A stretch of 64,000 nucleotides of DNA from JACCXG01 sp963836735 (GTDB lineage Bacteria; Acidobacteriota; Vicinamibacteria; Vicinamibacterales; 2-12-FULL-66-21): contig CAWIKP010000031.1 of NCBI GenBank assembly GCA_963836735.1, forward strand, positions 186,001 through 250,000, in the 5' to 3' direction. Positions 48,825 through 62,847 of this stretch are shown here, piece after piece. Position 1 is the first letter of the stretch. Every line of letters begins with the position of its first letter. The translations under genes were made by a program, and so were the position numbers. The notes beneath the pieces were generated by a model. That model worked only from the letters and a program-made list of their open reading frames with translations. It had not been told where the DNA came from and ran no database searches.

Positions 48825-49979
48825 CTACTCGACGTAGGCGTCGATCGTTTCGATCGATCCGTCCGGCCGGTACTTCAACTCGGTCACCTTGATGTTGCGC
48901 AGGTGGGTCTGGCCGCCCGACTTCTGGGAGTCGTGGTAGAAGAGGTACCACTTCCCCTTGAACTCCACGATGGAGTGGTGATTGGTCCAGCCGAGCACCG
49001 GTTCGAGGACCTTGCCGCGAACGGTGAACGGACCGTATGGCGAGCGGCCGGTCGCGTACATGATGTTGTGCGTATCGCCGGTCGAATACGAGAAGTAGTA
49101 CGTGCCGTTGTATTTGTGCAGCCACGACGCTTCGAAGAAGCGGCGGCCGGTGTCGCCAGCCAGGAGCGGCTTGCCGGTGTCGTCGAGCAGGACGACGTCG
49201 CGTGGTGATTCGGCGAGGCTGACCATGTCGGTGCCGAGCCTCGCCACTTTGGCGCTGAGCGCGGGTCGATCTTTGGCCGGGTACACGTCCTTGGGCAGAT
49301 ACGAGCCCGATGCCCACCGCTGCAGCTGGCCGCCCCAGATACCACCAAAATACATGTAGTACTGCCCATCGGTGTCCTTGAACACACAGGGATCGATGCT
49401 GTAGGTGCCCTTCATCGCCTCCGGCTGCGCCTTGAACGGTCCCTGCGGCGCGGTGCCCACGGCGGCGCCTATGCGGAAGGCGTCCTGCTTGTCCTTCACC
49501 GGGAAATACAGATAGTAGCGGCCGCCCCTCTCCGCGGCGTCAGGCGCCCACATCTGACGCCCGGCCCAGGGCACATCCTTGATGTCGAGCGCGATGCCGT
49601 GGTCGACGACCTTGCCGGTGTTGGCGTCGATGCTGTCCATCGAGAACACGTGGTAGTCGCGCATCGCGAAGTGGCTGCCGAGATCGTCCGGCTTCACACC
49701 CGCATCGATGTCGTGCGAGGGGTAGATGAATATCTTGCCGTTGAACACGTGGGCTGACGGGTCGGCGGTATAGATGTCGTTGACGAGAGGCTGCGTGAGG
49801 AACTTCGCGGCAGCCTGAGGTGGCCACTCTGGTGGCCGCCCGGGGATTTCAGCTGCAGCCGCCCACTGTTGAAGGCCAGCCAGACCGGCGACACCGGCGG
49901 CCGCAAGCGTCAGGCCTCCCAGCAACAGCCGGGCGCCGTGGGATAGAAAGTTACGCGAGCTCTCCGCACGCTGCTGCAT
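48825..49979 (-). CDS. Secreted glycoside hydrolase family 43 protein
   Basis: GH43 enzymes are five-bladed propellers acting on arabinan and xylan side chains. A signal peptide (RLLLGGLTLAAAGVAGLAGL) precedes NDIYTADPSAHVFNGKIFIY with the catalytic base Asp. RQMWAPDAAERGGRYYLYFP holds the pKa-modulating Asp, and RRFFEASWLHKYNGTYYFSY the general acid Glu. The length of 384 residues is normal. The start ATG 49977-49979 has AGGAGGG five bases upstream. The upstream frame is repeat sequence and is excluded. No other polysaccharide-degrading gene is adjacent. The gene is intact. Confidence 0.9.
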   Translation of the reverse strand: MQQRAESSRNFLSHGARLLLGGLTLAAAGVAGLAGLQQWAAAAEIPGRPPEWPPQAAAKFLTQPLVNDIYTADPSAHVFNGKIFIYPSHDIDAGVKPDDLGSHFAMRDYHVFSMDSIDANTGKVVDHGIALDIKDVPWAGRQMWAPDAAERGGRYYLYFPVKDKQDAFRIGAAVGTAPQGPFKAQPEAMKGTYSIDPCVFKDTDGQYYMYFGGIWGGQLQRWASGSYLPKDVYPAKDRPALSAKVARLGTDMVSLAESPRDVVLLDDTGKPLLAGDTGRRFFEASWLHKYNGTYYFSYSTGDTHNIMYATGRSPYGPFTVRGKVLEPVLGWTNHHSIVEFKGKWYLFYHDSQKSGGQTHLRNIKVTELKYRPDGSIETIDAYVE

Positions 49980-50019
49980 CTGCCCTCCTGGCGGCGGCAA
50001 GTATATGTGACGCTTCGGC

Positions 50020-50186
50020 TCGAACGGTTCGCTGGTCCGCTGGTCCGCTGGTCCGCTGGTCCGCTGGTCCGCTGGTCCGCTGGTCGCTGGCCGGTGTCCG
50101 CGAGTCCGCAGAGATCCAGTATTCGAGAGGTTGCGGTCCAACGGACCAGCGGTCTGCGGACCAGCGGACCAGCGGACTAGCGGACC
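50020..50186. repeat. Inverted octamer arrays (element K)
   Basis: The left arm has about seven exact or near-exact copies of GGTCCGCT (50030-50090). The right arm (50135-50184) has the inverse GGACCAGC. The core of about 45 bases includes CAGTATTCGAGAGGTTGCGG. It lies between the divergent GH43 and DUF4159 genes. The unit matches that at 45633-45779, 4.3 kb away, and the cores share a similar ATTCGAG/GAATCGAG word. Confidence 0.88.
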
Positions 50187-50245
50187 CTGTGACAATTCAA
50201 AGGCGGCGTTTCGCGGCGGCACGACTCGTCGTATAAACAGCCGTG

Positions 50246-51058
50246 ATGCGAGGCCAGAGGTTGACCGCGACGCTCCTCTGCGTTGCCCTGTTCGGCGGAG
50301 TCGCCGCCGCGCAGTTCGGGCGCGGCCGGGGCGGTCGCGCCCGGATGGCGTCGGACGCGGACTTCGACGGCCGCTTCAATTTCTGCCGGCTGATGTACAC
50401 GAGTGTGCTCCGCGAGGAGGGTGGCGCAGGCTGGTGGACCGATTACCCGGGCGCGGATCAGAACCTCTCCATCCGGCTGTCCGAACTGACCAAAACCTCG
50501 GTCAGCCGACAGGCCGGCGGGGAGCCCAATCACCTCGTGGTGCGCGCTACCGATCCGCAACTGTTCCAGTGCCCGTGGGTTCAGATGTCGGATGGAGGGA
50601 CAGCCGGTTTCAGCGATGAGGAGGTCGCCCGGCTGCGTGAGTACCTGCTCAAGGGCGGATTCCTGTGGGCCGACGATTTCTGGGGCGATGCGGCGCTCGA
50701 GCACCTGACGGTCGAGTTGTCGAAGGTCCTCCCGCCCAACGAGTACCCGGTCCGCGAGATCGCGCTGTCGCACCCGATGTACCGGACGATGTTCCAGATT
50801 TCGAAGCTGCCGCAGATTCCCTCAATCAGGATCTGGCGGCCGTATCACGTCACGTCGGAGCGCGGCGCCGAGACCGAGGTCGTTCACTTTCGCGGGATCT
50901 CCGACACGCAGGGACGGCTGATGGTGCTGATGACCCACAACACCGACATCGCGGATGCGTGGGAGCGCGAGGGCGAGGACCGGGACTACTTCCAGCACTT
51001 CTCACCCGACGGCTACGCCGTGGGGATCAACGTGCTGCTCTACACGATGTCGCACTGA
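50246..51058 (+). CDS. Secreted DUF4159-domain protein
   Basis: A signal peptide (RLTATLLCVALFGGVAAAQF) is followed by an Arg/Gly linker and the DUF4159 domain. The domain includes LSIRLSELTKTSVSRQAGGE, GFSDEEVARLREYLLKGGFL, WADDFWGDAALEHLTVELSK and HPMYRTMFQISKLPQIPSIR, and ends GYAVGINVLLYTMSH. The ThuA/glutamine-amidotransferase-like fold is often suggested for this family; no catalytic triad is obvious. I start at ATG 50246; a GTG precedes it by one codon. The gene is intact and the function is unknown. Confidence 0.88.
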   Translation: MRGQRLTATLLCVALFGGVAAAQFGRGRGGRARMASDADFDGRFNFCRLMYTSVLREEGGAGWWTDYPGADQNLSIRLSELTKTSVSRQAGGEPNHLVVRATDPQLFQCPWVQMSDGGTAGFSDEEVARLREYLLKGGFLWADDFWGDAALEHLTVELSKVLPPNEYPVREIALSHPMYRTMFQISKLPQIPSIRIWRPYHVTSERGAETEVVHFRGISDTQGRLMVLMTHNTDIADAWEREGEDRDYFQHFSPDGYAVGINVLLYTMSH

Positions 51059-51076
51059 CCGGGCGTCGCCGTCGCG

Positions 51077-52180
51077 TCAGAGAAAGCGGACCCGTTCGAC
51101 CGCGCCGGGCGCCACGAACACGCGAAGGTTGTTGCCGTCCGCGTCGGCGGGACGAACGAAGAACCCGGTGCCATCGGGCCGGTAGCCGAGCGTCGTCCCC
51201 ACCATCAACTCGCCGTCGACGAACGTCACCTCGATTCGCCGCCCGGAGCTCCGGTCGCTGAAGGCCCTGCTGTCGACGTAATCCGGATCGCCAGCGAAAT
51301 CCCTGACGAAGAAGACGGCCTTCAGACGCCGCATCGGAACGAGCGACATCCTGTCCCTGCCGCCGGCGATCGAGGCGGTCAGATGGAATTGCGCGCGCGT
51401 CGGATGAAAGTCCTGACTGAACCCCTTCAACACGGTTCCATCGAGGTAGCGCACGACGAGCTTGTTCCAACCGGCCGCGCCTGTGGGCTGCGGTCCAATC
51501 GCCGGCAGTGGTGGGGGTTCAGGCGCACTGGCGGCCGTCACGGGCGGCGCGATCGAGAGGGAGGCAGGCGCGCGGTCCGTTGACGGGGACCTGCTGCCAA
51601 CACGCAGCTCCCGTTCCACGCAGCGCAGCAGCGAGGCAGGTGAGTACCCTCGCTCGACTGCCGCCCGGATTGCCTCAATCAGCTCTCCCTGGTTCCCACG
51701 CTCTGGCTCGACCCGGTCACTTACAACCTGGATCAACTCCAGGAGATCGTCCTCGCCCGGACCTTCGTCCTGGATCGCAATCCCAGTCTGAACTTGCGGC
51801 GCCCCGGGAACGCGAATCGCCCGATCGAATACACAGGCCCCGCGGTAGCGAGGTCCCCGTTGCAGGCTCGCGACCTCGCAGCGCAGCACGCGGAACGACG
51901 TGGTCTCCTCCACTCCGCGGCCGGTAATCATCAGTGCGCCCGTGGATCCGGGCCGCAGCGGGGCGCTCGTTTCGAACAGCGCGCCGCCTGCCGACAGATC
52001 GATCAGGGACAGCTGTGGCCCGAACCGGAGACGGGCGGACTTGAGCCAATCGAGCTCCTGGACCAGCACCCGTTCGTGGGCGCGTCGGTCCCGGCCCGTG
52101 GGTTCGGCCAGGTGGCCGAGCCACGAGATCAGCGTCGACGGCGAAAGCGCCTCCGGCGCTGGGATGTCGAGTGTTGGCAT
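51077..52180 (-). CDS. PilZ-domain protein
   Basis: The 367-residue cytoplasmic protein has an N-terminal PilZ domain: RDRRAHERVLVQELDWLKSA with the RxxxR element, and LSLIDLSAGGALFETSAPLR giving the D/NxSxxG motif. This combination binds cyclic di-GMP. A central Pro-rich linker (APEPPPLPAIGPQPTG) joins a C-terminal beta-rich domain (VRYLDGTVLKGFSQDFHPTR, LKAVFFVRDFAGDPDYVDSR) found with PilZ in other soil bacteria. It probably acts in c-di-GMP control of surface behaviour. The gene is intact and starts at ATG 52178-52180. Confidence 0.88.
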   Translation of the reverse strand: MPTLDIPAPEALSPSTLISWLGHLAEPTGRDRRAHERVLVQELDWLKSARLRFGPQLSLIDLSAGGALFETSAPLRPGSTGALMITGRGVEETTSFRVLRCEVASLQRGPRYRGACVFDRAIRVPGAPQVQTGIAIQDEGPGEDDLLELIQVVSDRVEPERGNQGELIEAIRAAVERGYSPASLLRCVERELRVGSRSPSTDRAPASLSIAPPVTAASAPEPPPLPAIGPQPTGAAGWNKLVVRYLDGTVLKGFSQDFHPTRAQFHLTASIAGGRDRMSLVPMRRLKAVFFVRDFAGDPDYVDSRAFSDRSSGRRIEVTFVDGELMVGTTLGYRPDGTGFFVRPADADGNNLRVFVAPGAVERVRFL

Positions 52181-52340
52181 GGTGCAAGTGTCCGTAGCTC
52201 AGATAGCAATCGAGGTACCATGGGCACTCAACCTTGGATCAGCAGAGTCAGGCCTGAAAATGCGGAAATCAGGCAACAGCCGGTGTGCCGACTGCCGGAC
52301 CGATGCTCCGTTCCGAGACACCGGGTTCAGGAACGAAACA

Positions 52341-54269
<1,929 letters not shown>

Positions 54270-54274
54270 CGATG

Positions 54275-55239
54275 TCAGAACAGCCGGCGGGCGAGAACGG
54301 CCCAGATCGCGTGCGCGAGCCGGCGGCGATCGTGGCGGGCGATTTCGCCTGACCAGAAATCACCCATGACGACCTCGCAGATTCGCGGGCACGTCGCCGA
54401 TCGGCAGCGGGCGCTTGTGTTCCTCGCTGTAGCGCTCCAGCGTGTCGTCGGACGGCCGTGACGGTGTTGACCAGCACGACGTCGATGGCGCGGCCGATGA
54501 GCGCGCCATCTCGCGCACGGCTTCGCCGGCCGTGAAGTGCCACATCCCGCGTCCTTCGGTGAGCAGGTTGCTCACGAGAATGACCGGCCCGCGCATCTGC
54601 TGGATCGCCTCGGGCGCCCCGCTGCACCAGAAAGATCGGCATCAGGCTCGTATAGAAGCTGCCGGGACCGATGATGGCGGCATCGAACTGCGGGATCGCC
54701 TCGCGCCGCGGCCGGGTGCAGGTTGACCGCCGGCTCCAGCCACAACCGCGCGATCTGTTGCCGGCGGACTGCCCGGCGTCGACTTCGACTTCGCCGCGCG
54801 TCGTGCTGCCGTCGCCGTATTCCGCGCAGAGGCTCGCCGACTCGACGCTGACCGGCCAGACGCGTCCCGGACGCCCAGCGAGCGGCTGCGCAGGCCTTCG
54901 ACCGCCGCGAGAAAGTCGCCGCTGTAGCGCTCCATCATCGACAGCAGCAGATTGCCGCCGGTGTGCCCGCCGAGCCGCGCATGCTCGGGCGATCGGCAGC
55001 CGCGCCAGCAGCACGCGCCGCGCCTCGCGCTCGTTGCGCGCCAGCGCCAGCGCGCAGCGGAGCACGTCGCCCGGCGGCAGCACGCCCAGCTCGTCGCGCA
55101 GCTGCCCCGAGCTGCCGCCGCTGTCGAACATCGTGACGACGGCGTTGAGGTTCAGCCATGGATTCGTCTTGAGGCCGCCGAGCAGGCTGGGCAGACCGGT
55201 GCCGCCGCCGAAGCACCCGACATTGATTCTGCGCAGTTG
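54275..55239 (-). CDS. YvcK/CofD-like gluconeogenesis factor (several frameshifts)
   Basis: The start MQLRRINVGCFGGGTGLPSL with AVVTMFDSGGSSGQLRDELG and LPPGDVLRCALALA is the YvcK signature. YvcK binds UDP-sugars and links carbon metabolism to cell-wall synthesis. Further on come GNLLLSMMERYSGDFLAAVE, IPQFDAAIIGPGSFYTSLMP, GPVILVSNLLTEGRGMWHFT and IDVVLVNTV, each in its own frame. It ends ARRLF before TGA 54275-54277. The ATG at 55237-55239 has GGAGG five bases upstream. At least six extra bases are needed, but the order of motifs and the total length of about 320 residues are normal. Confidence 0.85.
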
Positions 55240-55331
55240 CATGTGCGCCTCCAATTGCACTGGCGCGCTCTCGAATTGTCAATCGCCCTTCGCCTGCGTC
55301 AGCGTCGACCCAGTACGCCGAGTGGCGAAGC

Positions 55332-55363
55332 GCCCGTGCCCGTCGTAGCGCGAGCGCAAGGCG
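55332..55363. repeat. REP-like element, copy 5 (degenerate)
   Basis: CGCCCGTGCCCGTCGTAGCG, then CGAGCGCAAGGCGA. It keeps the CCCG-TCGTAGCGCGA-GCGCAAGGCG pattern of the other copies with several changes. It lies between the divergent YvcK and nucleotidyltransferase-like genes. Confidence 0.45.
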
Positions 55364-55375
55364 ACTGCGATCATA

Positions 55376-56024
55376 ATGAGCATGCATCTGAGACTCGTGG
55401 CGGCCGATCTGCAGCGCATTTTCGGGGCGCGCCTGCAATCGCTGGTCGCGTACGGGCCGGATGGACCGACCCCGACGGCGTTCACACTCTTGCGCTGGTC
55501 GAGCGGCTGACTTCCAGGATCTCACCGCCTGCGCTCCCGCTCGTGCGGCTGGCGCCGGGCCGGCGCCGCGGTGCCGCTGCTCCTCAGCCGGGACGAGTTC
55601 CTGCGGACGCTCGACGTCTTCCCGCTCGAGTACGGCGAGCATCATCGCCAGCCACGCTGCTCCTCGGCGAGAACGTTCTCGCGGGCATGCGGGTCAGCGA
55701 GGCCGACCTGCGCCGCGCCTGCGAGCTGCAGGCCAAGAGCCATCTGATTCATCTCCGTGAGGGCTATCTGGAGACCGGCGGCGACCCGGCGCGCGTCGCG
55801 CCGGCTCATCGCCGCCTCGGCGCCCGCGCTCTCGTGCGCTGCTGGACGAACCTCGAACACCTCGACTGCCAGGCGCGCGGCCCGTGCCGGGCTCACGCCG
55901 GAGCTGGTCCGTGAGATCGCCGCGGCCGGACCGCAGCACGATTGCCGATCCATCGGCGCTGCTCGCGCGCTACATCGCGCGCCGTCGAACGACTCTGGCA
56001 GGAAGTCGATCGTGGAGAGCGTGA
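55376..56024 (+). CDS. Nucleotidyltransferase-like protein (frameshifted)
   Basis: Pieces in successive frames read MSMHLRLVAADLQRIFGARL, QSLVAYGPDG, TLALVERLTS, LLLSRDEFLRTLDVFPLEYG, VSEADLRRACELQAKSHLIH and LREGYLETGGDPARVA. The order Ser/Tyr-Gly at an early strand, a middle RDEF-x-R-x-LDVFPLEY block and a LHLREG helix matches short nucleotidyltransferase-fold proteins seen in this group. The usual GSxxxxxxDxD site is blurred by a frameshift at about 55462, so activity cannot be judged. The most likely end is TGA 56022-56024 after ERLWQEVD. The start is ATG 55376 or 55382. The function is unknown. Confidence 0.6.
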
Positions 56025-56079
56025 GCCGGATCAGGGTCCGGTCCACGGACGACGGGATCGCGGCGCCTACGAGTGCGAT

Positions 56080-56929
56080 GTGACGGGTCTCGTCCGCACA
56101 ACTCGACGCGCACGAGTGCTTGCGGTCGCACTGATTGCCGCGCTCCTGGCGCGGCGTCGCGGTCGCAGGGCACGACTCAGCCTGCCGCTCGCCCCCCTCA
56201 CCGGGCCGGTCAACGACTTCGCCAACGTCATCGACGCCCGAGACCGAGCGCGAGCTCGAACGGCGAATCCGCGCGCTGCAGCAGGCCTCGGGCGACGTCG
56301 TCGTCGTCGCGACCGTGCCGTCGATCGAACCGCTTCACGGACATCGACGAGCTCGCCGTGCGGATGTTCGAGAACGGCGGCCGCGGCATCGGCCAGAAGG
56401 GCAAGGACAACGGCGCGCTGCATCGTGCTCGCGGTCGAAGGAGCGGCAGGTGCGCGATCGAGGTCGGGTACGACCTCGAAGAGTTCATCACCGACGGGTT
56501 CGCCGGCGAGACGATCCGCGACGTGATGGCGCCGCAGTTCCGCGAACAGCGCCTACGGCGCGGGGCTGCTCGCGGGCACGACGCGGATCATCAACCGCAT
56601 CGCGCAGCGCCGCGGCGTCGAGCTGCAGGACGTCCCGCGGGAGCGCGCAGCCGATTCAGGCGCCGCGCGGCTTCGGATCGTGGAAGCTGATCCTGCTCGT
56701 CTGGATCATCATCATGATCCTGTCGAACCGGCGGCGCCGCCGTCGCGGCGGACGCTGGGGCCGCGGGCCCTGGAGCGGCTGGAACAGCGGCGTCGGGCCC
56801 GTTTGGCGGCGGGTTCGGCGGCGGCTTCGGCGGCGGATTCGGCGGTTTTGGCGGCGGCGGCGGTGGCGGCGGTTCGGCGGATTCGGCGGCGGACGCAGCG
56901 GCGGCGGCGGGGCTAGCGGAGGCTGGTGA
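56080..56929 (+). CDS. TPM-domain (YgcG-like) secreted membrane protein (several frameshifts)
   Basis: A signal region (ARVLAVALIAALLAR) precedes a TPM domain: PLTGPVNDFANVIDA, ERELERRIRALQQASGDVVV, LAVRMFENGGRGIGQKGKDN and VGYDLEEFITDGFAGETIRD. A membrane helix (GSWKLILLVWIIIMILSNRR) and a Gly/Phe-rich tail ending SGGGGASGGW follow. TPM proteins occur with LemA and are linked to membrane-protein quality control or phosphatase-like activity. LemA lies about 150 bases downstream here. Several extra bases split the frame between 56150 and 56870. The start (GTG 56080) is tentative. Confidence 0.82.
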
Positions 56930-56937
56930 GATACGTT

Positions 56938-57012
56938 GCGGGTTCGAGTGCGGGTTCAGGCGGTTCGGCGGTTCAGCGGTTCAGGTGCGTTCAACGGTTC
57001 AGGTTCCGGACT
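56938..57012. repeat. GGTTCAG/GGTTCGG heptamers, single orientation (element L)
   Basis: Tandem CGGTTCGGCGGTTCAGCGGT and similar units run for about 70 bases between the TPM and LemA genes, which are on the same strand. There is no inverted partner. The unit is related to those at 31448 and 38450. Confidence 0.7.
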
Positions 57013-57078
57013 CTGCGAGGCCCGAGCCAGCTGGGATGTCACGTTGACCCGAGTCGACGCGGCACGTGGCGAGGACTG

Positions 57079-57665
57079 CAATGCTGAAACAGTGCGATGT
57101 CGACTGTGCCGTGCAGGTCGGCGCTCGTCGGTCGCGATCGACGGCGCTGACGCTGTCTCGGGCTGTTCCTACAATCGGTTCACGGCTCCGAGGAAGCGAT
57201 CAAGGCGCAGTGGGCACAGGTGCAGAACCAGCTGCAGCGGCGCAACGATCTGATCCCGAACCTGGTCGAATCGGTGAAGGGCTTCGCGGCGCAGGAGAAG
57301 GAGATCTTCACCTCGATCGCCGCCTCGCGCGAGAAGCTGGCCGGCGCCCGGACGCCCGACGAGACGATCAAGGCGGCCAACGAGCAGTCCGCGGCGCTCG
57401 CGCGGCTGCTGGTCGATCGTCGAGAACTATCCGCAGCTGAAATCGGACGCGAACTTCCAGCGGCTGATGGACGAACTGGCGGGCACCGAGAACCGGATCG
57501 CGACCGAGCGGATGCGCTACAACGAGCGCGTCCAGGAATACAACACGCTGCGGCGCCGGTTCCCCTCCAACGTCACCGCCAAGGTGTTCGGCTTCAAGGA
57601 GTATCCGTACTTCGAGGCGCCGGCCGCCGCGCAGCAGCTGCCCGAAGGTGAACTTCGGCCGCTGA
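57079..57665 (+). CDS. lemA: LemA-family lipoprotein (frameshifted)
   Basis: LemA proteins are small coiled-coil proteins anchored by an N-terminal helix. The readable core is LTLSGCSYNRF-like (in mixed frames), then QVQNQLQRRNDLIPNLVESV, KGFAAQEKEIFTSIAASREK and RYNERVQEYNTLRRRFPSNV. FGFKEYPYFEAPAAAQQLP follows, ending KVNFGR at TGA 57663-57665. The Cys after Ser-Gly suggests a lipoprotein. Extra bases near 57145, 57190, 57417 and 57641 split it. The N-terminal start is uncertain. LemA and TPM neighbours are a standard pairing. Confidence 0.83.
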
Positions 57666-57758
57666 GCGTCAGTGGGCAGCCTGGTCTGACCCGGCGGTTT
57701 TTGTCGTAAACTGCCGGAGTTATTTCCTCCGCTTCCCCTCGACTCAAGGAGCTCTCGT

Positions 57759-60847
<3,089 letters not shown>

Positions 60848-60851
<4 letters not shown>

Positions 60852-61342
60852 AGGATGCGCTGCTTCCGGAGTTCGACCATGAGATGGCGACGACACGCCG
60901 GCTGCTCGAGCGGGTGCCGGACGCGGAGTTCGGGTGGAAGCCGCACGACAAGTCGATGACGCTCGGGCGGCTGGCCGCCCACATCGCCAACATTCCTTAC
61001 TGGATGAGCATGACGCTGGAGACGACGGTGTTCGAGCTCGAGTCGCTGCCGCCCGACACCGAGCGCCAGCTGGCCGAGTCGCAGGCGGCCCTGCTGAAGG
61101 AGTTCGATGCGAAGGTGAGCACCGCGCGCGGGCAGCTCGCCGCCGCGCTCGACGCGGAGCTGCTCACGCCGTGGACGCTCAAGAAGGGCGGCCAGGAGGT
61201 GTTCACGATGCCGCGGATCAGCGCGATCCGCAGCTTCGTGATGAATCACCTCATTCATCATCGCGGACAGCTGAGCGTCTACCTCCGGCTGAAGAACGTG
61301 CCGCTGCCGCCGATCTACGGGCCGACGGCGGATGAACAATAG
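60848..61342 (+). CDS. DinB-family protein
   Basis: The 164-residue product is a four-helix DinB-like protein: LLPEFDHEMATTRRLLERVP, FGWKPHDKSMTLGRLAAHIA, NIPYWMSMTLETTVFELE and SFVMNHLIHHRGQLSVYLRL. Two His in the H-x3-H-x3-x-GQL pattern and the earlier His in AAHIAN form the usual metal site. The family includes thiol-dependent detoxification enzymes; the substrate here is unknown. The start ATG 60848 overlaps the VPS10-like stop, so the two genes are coupled. The gene is intact. Confidence 0.9.
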
Positions 61343-61350
61343 GGTGAATA

Positions 61351-62847
61351 GTGGCTCGGCGGCTCGCCGGGCGTCGCGAGGCGGTGGCTCGGCTCCTGCG
61401 TCCTGTCTCTGATCCCTTTCGTGCTGCTCGCCACGGCCAACTCCGCCGGCTACCGCTACGGCGCCTCGGATCTGGCGTTCTACGGTCCCGCGGTCATGCG
61501 GCAGCTCGATCCCGACCTCTTTCCTCGCGACAGGCCGGTCATGGACGCTCAGGCGAACCTGACCTTCATGGACGAGACCGTCGCGGCGATCGCGCGGCGC
61601 ACGACGACGCATCTGCCGTCGCTGTTCCTTGGCCTGTACATCGTCACGCTCGTGCTGCTGGCGGCCGGCATCGCGGCGATTGGCACATCCCTCTATCGTC
61701 ATCGCTGGACGGTCGCCGCGCTGCTGGCGGCGTTCACGATTCGACACGCCATCACGAGGTCGGGAACCAACAGCCTCGAGGGATATTTCCATCCGCGACA
61801 GCTGGCGTTCGCCTTCGGCATCATCGCAATGGCCGCCTTCCTGCGCGGCCGGCCGTTGCTGGCCGCGCTGGCGCTGGTCGGGGCCGGCTCGCTCCATCCG
61901 ACCACGACGCTGTGGTTTGCGGTCTGGCTGGCAGTGGCGATCTTCGCCACGGCACGGGTCCGCTGGCCCTTTGCCGTCGTGGTGGCCGCGGTGGCCGCCG
62001 TTGGCTGGTGGGCATTCGCGGTCGGCCCGCTCGCCGGCAGGCTCACGCTGATGGATCCCGAGTGGCTCGACGCGCTCGCCGGGAAGGACTATCTGTTTCC
62101 TCTGCGGTGGCCGTTCGCGGCATGGCTCGCCAACCTGGCCTACGTGCCGATCATCGTGCTCGCCTGCCGGCGGCGTGCCGCGTCGGGCCTGGTCGGCCGC
62201 GCAGAGCGTGGCATGGTGATCGGCTGCCTCGCGCTGGTGGCGGTCTTCTTCATTGCGCTGGCCTTGAATGCTGCCCGGGTCGCGCTCGCCATCCAGCTGC
62301 AGCCGGCGCGCATCTTCTGGATGCTCGATTTCACGGCAACCGTGTACGTCGTGTGGGCGCTGGCCGAAAGCGAGCTGTTTTCGCGGCCGCGGCCCGCCAT
62401 CGTCGCCGGGATCCTCGCTGTCGTGGCGCTGGTTCGCGGCGCCTACGTGATGAAGGTCGAGTTTCCCGATCGGCCGGCTGTTCGAAACGTCGGTCCCGGG
62501 CGACTGGGGTCGTGTCGCCGCCTGGGCGCAGGCCACGCCGAAAGACACCGGCTGGCTGGCCGACCCGATGCACGCGGCACGCTATCGGGACCAGCCTGCG
62601 GATGGCCGCGGCGCGCGATGTTTTCGTCGAAGGGTCCAAGGATGCGGCGATCGGCATGTACGATCGAGCGATTGCGTTCCGGACCCGCGATCGACTGCGC
62701 GAGCTGAGAGACTTTCACGCGCTGTCCGTCGAGCAGATCCAGACGCTGGGCCATCAGTACGGCCTGAGCTATTTCGTCACCGAACAACAGTTTCCTCTGC
62801 CGCTCGCCTTCGAGGCCGGCGCCATTCGCGTTTATCGCATTCCCTGA
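61351..62847 (+). CDS. Polytopic membrane protein of unknown function (about three frameshifts)
   Basis: About 495 residues with some ten helices: LFLGLYIVTLVLLAAGIAAI, AFAFGIIAMAAFLRGRPLLA, TLWFAVWLAVAIFATARVRW, FAVVVAAVAAVGWWAFAVGP and IFWMLDFTATVYVVWALAES. An early loop has the acidic motif DLFPRDRPVMDAQANLTFMD, and GTNSLEGYFHPRQLAF lies before a central helix. This arrangement of acidic first loop, many helices and a soluble C-terminus (DWGRVAAWAQATPKDTGWLA, GLSYFVTEQQFPLPLAFEAG) resembles GT-C-type glycosyltransferases, but I cannot assign a family. Extra bases near 61400, 62480 and 62595 split it. It is followed immediately by a hydrolase gene. Confidence 0.75.
   Translation: MARRLAGRREAVARLLRPVSDPFRAARHGQLRRLPLRRLGSGVLRSRGHAAARSRPLSSRQAGHGRSGEPDLHGRDRRGDRAAHDDASAVAVPWPVHRHARAAGGRHRGDWHIPLSSSLDGRRAAGGVHDSTRHHEVGNQQPRGIFPSATAGVRLRHHRNGRLPARPAVAGRAGAGRGRLAPSDHDAVVCGLAGSGDLRHGTGPLALCRRGGRGGRRWLVGIRGRPARRQAHADGSRVARRARREGLSVSSAVAVRGMARQPGLRADHRARLPAACRVGPGRPRRAWHGDRLPRAGGGLLHCAGLECCPGRARHPAAAGAHLLDARFHGNRVRRVGAGRKRAVFAAAARHRRRDPRCRGAGSRRLRDEGRVSRSAGCSKRRSRATGVVSPPGRRPRRKTPAGWPTRCTRHAIGTSLRMAAARDVFVEGSKDAAIGMYDRAIAFRTRDRLRELRDFHALSVEQIQTLGHQYGLSYFVTEQQFPLPLAFEAGAIRVYRIP

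Noticed and set aside
50020..50186. CRISPR array from the regular repeats
   Set aside because: The units are 8 bases with no unique spacers, and no cas gene is present.
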